From Bacillota bacterium (GTDB lineage: Bacteria; Bacillota; Clostridia; Acetivibrionales; Acetivibrionaceae), in NCBI GenBank assembly GCA_023398495.1, contig JAEWSG010000077.1, positions 1 through 37,232 on the forward strand: a stretch of DNA of 37,232 nucleotides. Direction: 5' to 3'. Shown in pieces: positions 17,418 to 24,238 of this stretch (positions are counted from its first letter, which is position 1; each line of letters opens with the position of its first letter). The translations under genes and the position numbers were made by a program. A model generated the notes under the pieces. It did not search any database. It saw nothing but the letters and a program-made list of their open reading frames with translations, and was not told the origin of the DNA.

Positions 17418-18489
17418 TAATTCTGTTAAATCCAGTATGATGGCCATATTTACTTTAATTTGCCAGACCGGTGTTGGTGTTATTATGCTTCCATCAATTC
17501 TTGCTAAAGAAATCGGCCATGATGGATGGATATCAATACTCATTACAGGTATAGTGGTAGCAATTCTAAGTATATTCATAATACTTTTACTTAGGCGATA
17601 TAAAGATAAAGCTATTTATGACATAAACAAATATATTTTCGGAAGAATTATAGGATCGGGCTTTAATATTCTGTTGTTTTTATACCTGCTCATAGCTACA
17701 ATAGGAGGTGCCGGGCTTTTTAATTACTTCATAAGAATAACAATCCTTCACCAAACACCGTCCTGGGTATTAGCCCCTTTTATCACGTTGCCAACGTTTT
17801 ATCTCGTGTGGCAGGGTCTTAAGCATGTTACCAGATTTTTATTTTGTTCCTTACTCTGTTATATAGTAATTTTGGCATTTATACCTTTATTATTTAAAGA
17901 ATTCCACTTTTCCTTTCTTATGCCAATAGGTGAGGCAGGTATAACATCTATACTATATAGCACCAAGACAAGTTTTTTTGCTTTTATAGGTTTTGAGCTG
18001 ATTGCTTTTTTATATCCTTATATCACTGACAAGAATAAAGCATTAAAATGGCATATCTTTGCCAGTATGATGAGTACGGTATTTTTTATTATTATTGTAG
18101 TAATTTCAACCGGGGTGTTTGGCGAGAATCTTTTAAGCATTTTATTCATGCCATTTTATAATCTTTCAAGAATCTACAACGTTCCGATACTTGAGAGAAT
18201 TGATTTGTATATTATAGCTCTATGGTTTATACCTATGGCGTGTTCAATGAGATGCTATGTATTTGCTGCATTTGATGCACTAGAAAAAGTATTCAATATA
18301 AAGAAATCAAGGCATATATATGCGATTTTTTTCATTGTAATATTGATATTAAGCAGCATACCAAAGGATATTAATCAAGTAGTTAATCTCATTAGCCTCA
18401 CTAATATGATAGGTATTGGTGTGTCACTATTTCTTGTATTATGCCTATTCCTTTCTTTTATGAGAAAAAAAGGAGTGAACATTAAATGA
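17407..18489 (+). CDS. Spore germination protein, GerB family (permease-like B subunit)
   Basis: A 360-residue integral membrane protein of the amino-acid-permease-like GerB family, with about ten hydrophobic segments. Family features are ICQTGVGVIMLPSILAKEIGHDGW near the N-terminus and a conserved FFAFIGFELIAFLYPYI. The B subunit is thought to bind the germinant in the inner membrane. The ATG lies inside gerA (11-base overlap) and its stop overlaps gerC by four bases (ATGA), so the three genes form a tightly coupled operon. Confidence 0.95.
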   Translation: MQGSNSVKSSMMAIFTLICQTGVGVIMLPSILAKEIGHDGWISILITGIVVAILSIFIILLLRRYKDKAIYDINKYIFGRIIGSGFNILLFLYLLIATIGGAGLFNYFIRITILHQTPSWVLAPFITLPTFYLVWQGLKHVTRFLFCSLLCYIVILAFIPLLFKEFHFSFLMPIGEAGITSILYSTKTSFFAFIGFELIAFLYPYITDKNKALKWHIFASMMSTVFFIIIVVISTGVFGENLLSILFMPFYNLSRIYNVPILERIDLYIIALWFIPMACSMRCYVFAAFDALEKVFNIKKSRHIYAIFFIVILILSSIPKDINQVVNLISLTNMIGIGVSLFLVLCLFLSFMRKKGVNIK

Positions 18490-19613
18490 GAGTTGTCAAA
18501 AACTCTATTATTGCAACAGCTATATGTTTAGTTTTAATATTGCAAACCGGTTGTTGGAGTCAAAATCCATATGAAAGAATAGGATTTATTCTCCAAATGG
18601 GTTTGGAATTAGATAAAGATGATAAACTGCTTATTTCTATGACCTCACCCGTTGTTGCACCCGAAGTTAAAGATAAGGTTGAATTCCTTCACACTTCTTC
18701 TGAAAGCTTAATAAGAGCCTCTAGGGAAAAATTAAGTAATATTGCGGGTAAACGACTTCAAGGTGGTAAAATACAACAGCTTTATTTCTCAAAAAGTCTG
18801 GCAAAGAAGGGAATTAACCAATTTCTCGAAATTTTTCTAAGAGAACCGGAAAATCCCTTGCTAGCAAATGTTGTTATTGTAGATGATAGTCCGGAGCAAA
18901 TGATGAAGTTTAGTATTGATTATAAAGACAAACCCCGATCGGCCTTCTATGTTAACGAACTGCTTGCTGATGCAAGAAGAAGATGTAAGGCACCTGAAAC
19001 CCGGATTTATGACTTTAGTGTACAAAATTATTCAAAAACAATAGATCCTGTAGCTCCTCTTCTTAGATACAACAAAGAAAATATAGAAGTCGCTGGTTCT
19101 GCTTTGTTCAGTGGAGATAAATTAGTAGGTGAAATAGACCCAGACCAGACAATGCTGCTTATTGCGTTATTAGGCAAAAAATTTTTAGGCGAATATGTTT
19201 TTAGAGGTAAAACATTATACGGTGCAAGTGAAGAGCATAAAATTGGTGCTACAATGCTTTTAGAACATTCTAAACGAAAAATTGAGATAGATACCAGGAA
19301 TAACACTCCTGCAATTTCCATTAAACTCGAACTAAAATCTATTCTTGAAGAATATGCAGGGACAGAAAGTCTTAGCGAAACTGAATATGAAAAGAAATTG
19401 GAGGAAGATATCTCAAATTCCATAAAGACTGACATCTTAAAACTATTAGAATATCTTAAAGCTATAGGCTCAGACCCAATAGGCTTTGGTGAGATCGTCA
19501 GGTCAAAGCATAACATTTTTTGGAAGTCAGTAAAATGGAAAGAAGTATACAAAAATGCAATATTTAATGTAGACGTAAAAATGACTTTTGAATCTTATGG
19601 AACCATTAAGTGA
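18486..19613 (+). CDS. Spore germination lipoprotein, Ger(x)C family (C subunit)
   Basis: A 375-residue lipoprotein of the Ger(x)C family, the C subunit of the receptor. The signal peptide ends LVLILQTGCWSQ, with lipidated Cys23 (Gln at -3 is unusual, Gly at -1 normal). Family features are the Cys-Trp start of the mature chain, GGKIQQLYFSKSLAKKGI in the middle, and a C-terminal segment with GFGEIVRSKHNIFWKSVKWKEVY. It starts in an ATGA overlap with gerB. The gene ends 43 bases before a convergent small gene, and no clear terminator lies between them. Confidence 0.95.
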   Translation: MRVVKNSIIATAICLVLILQTGCWSQNPYERIGFILQMGLELDKDDKLLISMTSPVVAPEVKDKVEFLHTSSESLIRASREKLSNIAGKRLQGGKIQQLYFSKSLAKKGINQFLEIFLREPENPLLANVVIVDDSPEQMMKFSIDYKDKPRSAFYVNELLADARRRCKAPETRIYDFSVQNYSKTIDPVAPLLRYNKENIEVAGSALFSGDKLVGEIDPDQTMLLIALLGKKFLGEYVFRGKTLYGASEEHKIGATMLLEHSKRKIEIDTRNNTPAISIKLELKSILEEYAGTESLSETEYEKKLEEDISNSIKTDILKLLEYLKAIGSDPIGFGEIVRSKHNIFWKSVKWKEVYKNAIFNVDVKMTFESYGTIK

Positions 19614-19656
19614 GTAGCTGTTCAATCACGCCTTACCATATTTTACTACAGTTAAA

Positions 19657-19989
19657 TCAAGCCCTATCAAAAAGAGTGGCTTTATTTCTGCCGTTTTCTT
19701 TTGATTTACATCCAATACATTCAAGAAAGATTTCTTTTCCAGCTGCTGCTTTACGACTTTCCACTGCCAACTCCAGTGCTTCTTCAATGCCACCTATATA
19801 CAAATAGTACCTGGTAATATGTTCATCATTAACCTCGTTATCTCTAAATGTACTACAAATAATTAAAACAGGATATTCACTGATTCGGTTTGAAATATCC
19901 TTTAAAATATTGATACTCCCCTCATCTGCTACCATCAATCTTACCCATGGAACAGGCACCGGAGTTGACAGATTTGCATTTGTACCCAT
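19657..19989 (-). CDS. Hypothetical protein, 110 residues
   Basis: An unrecognised small protein. It reads MGTNANLSTPVPVPWVRLMV near the start and carries a charged alpha/beta-looking middle and a C-terminal GKEIFLECIGCKSKENGRN with a C-x-x-C pair. The 110-residue form starts 3 bases after the T tract of the terminator of the secreted-repeat gene. A longer reading from 20052 would begin inside that hairpin and is unlikely. The ribosome-binding site is weak, so it may be expressed by read-through or be a gene remnant. Base use resembles its neighbours. It is convergent with gerC. Confidence 0.5.
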   Translation of the reverse strand: MGTNANLSTPVPVPWVRLMVADEGSINILKDISNRISEYPVLIICSTFRDNEVNDEHITRYYLYIGGIEEALELAVESRKAAAGKEIFLECIGCKSKENGRNKATLFDRA

Positions 19990-19991
19990 AG

Positions 19992-20045
19992 AAAAAAATA
20001 CTCTTTCTTGAAATATAAACTCGCAAATATTACCAAGAAAGAGTA
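19992..20045 (-). terminator. Intrinsic terminator of the secreted-repeat gene
   Basis: On the minus strand a perfect 12-bp stem TACTCTTTCTTG/CAAGAAAGAGTA (20034-20045 with 19999-20010, 23-base loop) is followed by seven Ts, 19 bases after the stop codon at 20065. Confidence 0.9.
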
Positions 20046-20064
20046 TTATCATTAGTGCTTAAAA

Positions 20065-20940
20065 CTACTTAGTTATTGCAGCATAAAGGATATCGTCAAT
20101 TATAGCTTCAAAAGTTTCTTTCGCAACTCTTATCTGATCATTTAAAGTTTTCTCCTGCTCCATCAATTTAGAAACACTAGCCTCGTCAATCGGCTTAACT
20201 TCTCTTAATGCTTTTATTTCTTCTTTTACTGCATTCTTATTTTCTTCTAAAACAATAATTTTTTCCTCAAATAATGATTGTTCTTCTTCTATCTTTAGAA
20301 TAACATCTTCGCCATACTCTGCAACTAATTTTATTCTCTCAATTGCCTTATGCATTGCGTCTCTTTTATCTTTCAACTCGTCGTTCAATGCTTTTTCTGC
20401 TGCTCTTAATTCAGCTACTTTTTCTTCATCAACTGATTCAGCTGCCAATAAAGCATCTATTTCAGCTTTTATAGTAGCTTTGCTTTCATTTATTGCACTT
20501 TCTTCTACTGCAAAAGCTGCTTGTGCAGCTTCAATTTCAGCTACAGCCGCTTCGCCGTACTTAATAACCATCTTTACTCTTTCGATTAACTTGTGTAAGG
20601 AGTCTCTTTTGGACTTGATTTGATCATTCAATGCTTTTTCTTCTTCTTTTAATACTGACATAGCAGCTTCATCAACTGGTTTAACTTCTCTTAACGCTTT
20701 CATTTCATCACGCAAAGTTTTAAGACTTTCTTCCAAAATGGCAATATCTGCCTCAAATACTGCTTTAATCTTTGCTACTTCTTTTTTTTCAACAAGAGTT
20801 TCAACATACTTAGGATGGATAATTTGACCTATTGACTTGTTGTAAACCTCCGGTTTAACTGGACCTACTGATGCAAAAGCACTTGTTGAAACAGAAAATG
20901 CTAATGCTACTGTTAATAAAGAACCTACAAATCTTTTCAT
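20065..20940 (-). CDS. Secreted coiled-coil protein with three 81-residue repeats
   Basis: A 291-residue exported protein not matched to a named family. A signal peptide (MKRFVGSLLTVALAFSVSTSAFA) is followed by an N-terminal linker and three tandem repeats starting at Phe62, Phe143 and Phe224. The period is exactly 81 residues and the last copy is truncated. Each repeat is helical and rich in Glu, Lys and Ala, with a core like EKALNDQIKSKRDSLHKLIE and a loop like REVKPVDEA. There is no anchor, lipobox or SLH domain. AAGGAGA precedes the ATG. It is divergent from sigI across 316 bases and ends in a strong terminator, so it is monocistronic. It might be a SigI target or an extracytoplasmic partner of RsgI; that is inference from position only. 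Confidence 0.85.
   Translation of the reverse strand: MKRFVGSLLTVALAFSVSTSAFASVGPVKPEVYNKSIGQIIHPKYVETLVEKKEVAKIKAVFEADIAILEESLKTLRDEMKALREVKPVDEAAMSVLKEEEKALNDQIKSKRDSLHKLIERVKMVIKYGEAAVAEIEAAQAAFAVEESAINESKATIKAEIDALLAAESVDEEKVAELRAAEKALNDELKDKRDAMHKAIERIKLVAEYGEDVILKIEEEQSLFEEKIIVLEENKNAVKEEIKALREVKPIDEASVSKLMEQEKTLNDQIRVAKETFEAIIDDILYAAITK
20068..20757 (-). repeat. Tandem 243-bp coding repeat (3 copies, last partial)
   Basis: Three in-frame units occupy 20757-20515, 20514-20272 and 20271-20068 and encode the 81-residue repeats. Conserved blocks are KALNDQ/EL, LREVKP(V/I)DEA and AMHKAIERIKLVAEYGE-like segments. The repeats have diverged at DNA level, so the duplication is not recent. Confidence 0.85.
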
Positions 20941-21158
20941 TTTACATTCTCCTTTTATAATTTATTTTATAAACTATATAAAAACCACCCATTAGATTGA
21001 AATTTAGTTGATTTTTATACAGCTTACAATCATATATTGGTTATTGCTTTCAACAGTAAGAATTTGTTGCTTTGTTGCTAAATAATTCCTTACGGTCAAG
21101 TCTTTCGAAAACACAATATTTTTTTGTTCGGTTTGTTAATCCATTACCATTTCAAAAA

Positions 21159-21186
21159 TTGAGCCAATTAAAATTTTATTTATACA
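21159..21186 (+). promoter_or_regulatory. Candidate sigma-A-type promoter of sigI-rsgI
   Basis: TTGAGC and TATACA stand 16 bases apart about 70 bases before the sigI start. The rest of the 316-base divergent region is AT-rich. CGAA tetrads occur at about 21105 and 21205, the -10 type reported for SigI promoters, but no convincing partner -35 was found, so autoregulation is not shown. Confidence 0.4.
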
Positions 21187-21256
21187 CTTAATTATCTCCA
21201 AGCGAATTAAAACAGAAGCAATATACGAACATACTAAAATAGGGAGGGAATACTCA

Positions 21257-21994
21257 TTGATAAATTTTAAATCGTACAACTTGTTAGGACATGAAAAAGA
21301 TTCTTTTATAGAAATACTAAAAAAAATTAAAAATGGTGATATTCTCCTTAGAAATAAGTTTATTGATGACTACAAACCTTTTATATTGAAATGTGTATCT
21401 CAATTAGTAGGTAAAAAGAACAATATAGTTCAGAGCGATGAATTTAGCATTGCTCTCATTGCCTTTAACGAAGCTATTGAGTCCTATAATTTAGATAAAA
21501 AAACTATGTTTGTCAGTTTTTCGAAACAGGTAATAAGAAGACGGCTTATAGATTATTTAAGATGTACAAAAAAGTACAATATCACTGTACCTTTCTCATA
21601 TCTTAATGACAACGATAGTTTTGAAGAGAAGTATTTGTATGATAACAGTTCAGACTATAGCAGTGAGTTTGACACCAAGGAAGAAATTAAAAATCTTGAG
21701 CTGAAAATATATGAATATAAAATGACTATTGAGGACTTGATTGATTGTTCCCCAAAACATCGTGATTCTAGAGTTATATGTCTAAATGTAGCAAAAACCA
21801 TTATAGAAAATGATTCATTATTTCAACTATTAATAGAAAAGAAAACTTTGCCGTATAAAGAGTTAACTGAGCGCGTTAATCTATGCAAGAGAACTCTTGA
21901 AAAAAACAAAAAATTTATCATCGCTATGGTTTTTGTTCTTAAAAGCGATCTTGAGATATTAAAAAAATACATATATGATGCAATAGGACGGTGA
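21257..21994 (+). CDS. sigI: RNA polymerase sigma factor SigI
   Basis: A 245-residue SigI-family sigma factor. Region 2 is visible as RNKFIDDYKPFILKCVSQLV and DEFSIALIAFNEAIESYNLDK, followed by FVSFSKQVIRRRLIDYLR. The SigI-specific C-terminal domain includes ELTERVNLCKRTLEKNKKFI and a helical end. In cellulolytic clostridia SigI factors activate cellulosome and polysaccharide-degradation genes once their RsgI releases them; in Bacillus SigI answers heat or envelope stress. Translation starts at TTG 21257, eight bases behind GGGAGGG. rsgI follows after six bases. A gene divergent from it encodes a secreted repeat protein. Confidence 0.93.
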   Translation: MINFKSYNLLGHEKDSFIEILKKIKNGDILLRNKFIDDYKPFILKCVSQLVGKKNNIVQSDEFSIALIAFNEAIESYNLDKKTMFVSFSKQVIRRRLIDYLRCTKKYNITVPFSYLNDNDSFEEKYLYDNSSDYSSEFDTKEEIKNLELKIYEYKMTIEDLIDCSPKHRDSRVICLNVAKTIIENDSLFQLLIEKKTLPYKELTERVNLCKRTLEKNKKFIIAMVFVLKSDLEILKKYIYDAIGR

Positions 21995-22000
21995 AATATT

Positions 22001-23197
22001 TTGATAAAACAGAAGGGTACCATTTTAAAATTCAAAAATAACCTGGCTATTATTATGACTACTGATTGTAAAGTTGTTTCAATAATAAAACAGCCCGGTA
22101 TGTATGTAGGTTTAGAAATTTTATTCAACATAAATGAGGTTGTACACAAAAAGAACAAAATTGTTATTTCTTCTCAAATTGTTGCCGGAGTTGCTGCAAT
22201 ATTTATAATTCTGCTTGCTTTTTTCAATCCCTTCAATAGCAGTGGGGTATATGCTTATGTTGCGGTGGATTCGATTACCAGTATAGAATTTGAGCTGGAT
22301 AAAAACAACAAAATACTCAAAGTAAATTATTTTAATGACGATACAAGTGCTTTATTAAAAGAATTAGACCTAAAGCACCAGCCTGTAGATGTTGCAATAA
22401 GGGAAGTAATTAAAAAATCCAATTTAGATGAATCAATTATCTTAATATCTGCATGTTTGAAAGAACAAAGCAATGCTAAATCCAGTGATACAAAGAAAAA
22501 TAAATCTGAAGAATTCAATAAGTTAATTGATATTTGTAGAAGTGCAGCTGAAAATGATATTGACGAGGATATCCGGTCAAAAGTAGTAGAAACTCCCTAT
22601 GACTACAAAAAATTGGCCGATATAAATAATATTTCTTTAGGGAGAAGTATTGTCTATGAGAAAGCTAAAGAACAAGGCATTGATATAGATATCGAAGAAA
22701 TTAAAACCAAAAGTATCGGAGAATCTCTGAAGAAAGTTAAAATTGACGATGTGGGCGTTGTACATGATGTGAAAAAAGCTGAACCTAAAAAGCCTGTCCC
22801 AGAACCTGAAAGAAAAGAGCCCCCAAAAGAAAAACCAGCTCCGTTAGAGAAAAAAGATCCAAATACTATAATGGAACCGAAGAACAAACCCCAAGAGAAA
22901 CCACACCTCGAACCAAAGAATAAATTCGAGGAAAAAACTATAGCAGAGCCCAAAGATAAACCCGAAGAAACACCTATTGTGGAACCAAAGGACAAACCCG
23001 AAGTAAAACCAGAATTAGAGCTAAAGGATAAACCCGAAGTAAAGCCGGAACCAGAGCCAAAAGACAAGCCAGGGGGAAAACCGGAATTAGAGCCAAAGGA
23101 TAAACCCGAGGGAATATTAAATTCTGAGCTCAAACTTAATAAAAAACCTAAAGTTGACATCGACCCACAAGAAATAGCTGATAATAAACCTTTTTAG
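22001..23197 (+). CDS. rsgI: RsgI-family anti-sigma factor with Pro/Glu/Lys repeat tail
   Basis: A 398-residue single-pass membrane anti-sigma factor. An N-terminal RsgI domain (about 1-50, GTILKFKNNLAIIMTTDCKV) binds SigI, the membrane helix spans about 57-76, and an extracytoplasmic domain begins YAYVAVDSITSIEFELDKNN. In family members the equivalent segment usually reads D-I-N-P-S-I-E, the Asn-Pro being the self-cleavage site; here these residues are Ile92-Thr93. From residue 292 seven 12-residue repeats of the type EPKDKPEVKPEL follow to 375, where other RsgIs carry carbohydrate-binding modules. TTG start at 22001 behind GGACGGTG. Activation must differ from the standard route, or the Asn77-Pro78 next to the membrane is used instead. 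Confidence 0.9.
   Translation: MIKQKGTILKFKNNLAIIMTTDCKVVSIIKQPGMYVGLEILFNINEVVHKKNKIVISSQIVAGVAAIFIILLAFFNPFNSSGVYAYVAVDSITSIEFELDKNNKILKVNYFNDDTSALLKELDLKHQPVDVAIREVIKKSNLDESIILISACLKEQSNAKSSDTKKNKSEEFNKLIDICRSAAENDIDEDIRSKVVETPYDYKKLADINNISLGRSIVYEKAKEQGIDIDIEEIKTKSIGESLKKVKIDDVGVVHDVKKAEPKKPVPEPERKEPPKEKPAPLEKKDPNTIMEPKNKPQEKPHLEPKNKFEEKTIAEPKDKPEETPIVEPKDKPEVKPELELKDKPEVKPEPEPKDKPGGKPELEPKDKPEGILNSELKLNKKPKVDIDPQEIADNKPF
22874..23125 (+). repeat. Seven 36-bp coding repeats in rsgI
   Basis: Seven consecutive in-frame units of 36 bases encode EPK(D/N)KPE-K-P-type dodecapeptides (residues 292-375). Unit 5 begins ELK instead of EPK; units 6 and 7 drift. Copy number is likely variable between strains, which would alter the length of a cell-wall-spanning stalk. 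Confidence 0.9.
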
Positions 23198-23290
23198 GAA
23201 AATCATGCATGTTAAAAATCCCTCTTCTTCATGAGTTGATCAACAAATCAGGGAAGCCACTTCTTATGGCAATATACCCGCATAATAACA

Positions 23291-24130
23291 CTATATATAA
23301 GATAAAACCAAAAATAGAACTGACCCTATAATATAAGAAATAAAAGCTGTTTTATATACCTTTTTTTCAAAACCGAGGTCCCTTTGTTCGACTTCAAATC
23401 TTTCCTCATTTGATTTTTTGGCCATTCTGTTAGCAATCAAAACTTCAGTAATAATGTAAATCAACAAAGGCAGAGACCCTATAGCTATTGTATAAAACAT
23501 TCCCATTAGTGATCTTTTGATAAACAAGTTAATCAAAGCACCTGATAGGGTATTTAGAGTTGTAAATAAAATAAGCCTCTTAAAAATCTCATACATTCTA
23601 TCCCAACTTTGATCCGAGAACTCAGCAGTTTTATAAAAGCTAAACATCGCTTTCCGGTTATATACATTCTGCATTCCTTTCCTGTCAAGAATAGTCTTTA
23701 ATTCCTTTAAGAAGTCCCCTATTCTTTCAAGAACTACAGTTAAGCGGATATTTCCGCCGGGATATTTAACCTTGAGCCAACCACCGGTGTATTTTATTGA
23801 TGGAAACTCCAGCTGCTGAATTTGATCTATTGGAATTTCAGTTACACCTTTAACATTCCTATAAATAATAAAATCATCCTTTAAGGTTACACTGATCTTC
23901 ACAAACCTCCCTAAAAACACCCATAATATTACTGCCTCTAAAGCAAAGATAGCTGTAACGAAAATTCCTATAAAAATTACAAAGAATTGTACTGCAGGAT
24001 TAATAGTATTGGTAAATATAAAAAGAACAGCAATCGCTATAATAAAAATCGCCGCAAAAATACCTAGGATAATTGGAACCGTCTTTTGCATTTTTCTAAT
24101 ATGCCTTCTATAAAAGTACTGCTTTTCCAT
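23291..24130 (-). CDS. Polytopic membrane protein with PH-like middle domain
   Basis: An unnamed 279-residue membrane protein. It has two N-terminal helices (about 20-41 and 48-76), a cytosolic beta-rich stretch (about 78-150) containing DDFIIYRNVKGVTEIPIDQI and resembling bacterial PH domains, then two helices around 190-233 and one at the C-terminus. ATG 24130 has GGAGG six bases upstream; a TTG six bases earlier does not. It lies 102 bases downstream of the PilZ-NRPS gene on the same strand with no obvious terminator between, so co-transcription is plausible. No transporter signature was seen. It is convergent with rsgI; the intervening 90 bases hold no convincing terminator. Confidence 0.65.
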   Translation of the reverse strand: MEKQYFYRRHIRKMQKTVPIILGIFAAIFIIAIAVLFIFTNTINPAVQFFVIFIGIFVTAIFALEAVILWVFLGRFVKISVTLKDDFIIYRNVKGVTEIPIDQIQQLEFPSIKYTGGWLKVKYPGGNIRLTVVLERIGDFLKELKTILDRKGMQNVYNRKAMFSFYKTAEFSDQSWDRMYEIFKRLILFTTLNTLSGALINLFIKRSLMGMFYTIAIGSLPLLIYIITEVLIANRMAKKSNEERFEVEQRDLGFEKKVYKTAFISYIIGSVLFLVLSYI

Positions 24131-24238
24131 GGTCAACCTCCGTATAAATTACAAGCACTTTACTTAAGAATTTTCCATTAAAATGCTTCAATAAATATAT
24201 CACATAATTTTACCATAACATGACCATTTTGAATAGCT

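Noticed and set aside
20941..21256. SigI-dependent promoters for the divergent pair
   Set aside because: CGAA tetrads exist but no matching -35 element could be identified by eye.
22654..23160. Minus-strand Ser/Gly/Phe-rich frame opposite rsgI
   Set aside because: It is the antisense shadow of the Pro/Glu/Lys repeats and has no independent support.
23200..23290. Terminator between rsgI and the convergent membrane protein
   Set aside because: Only a five-pair stem with a long loop (TCCCT/AGGGA) was seen.
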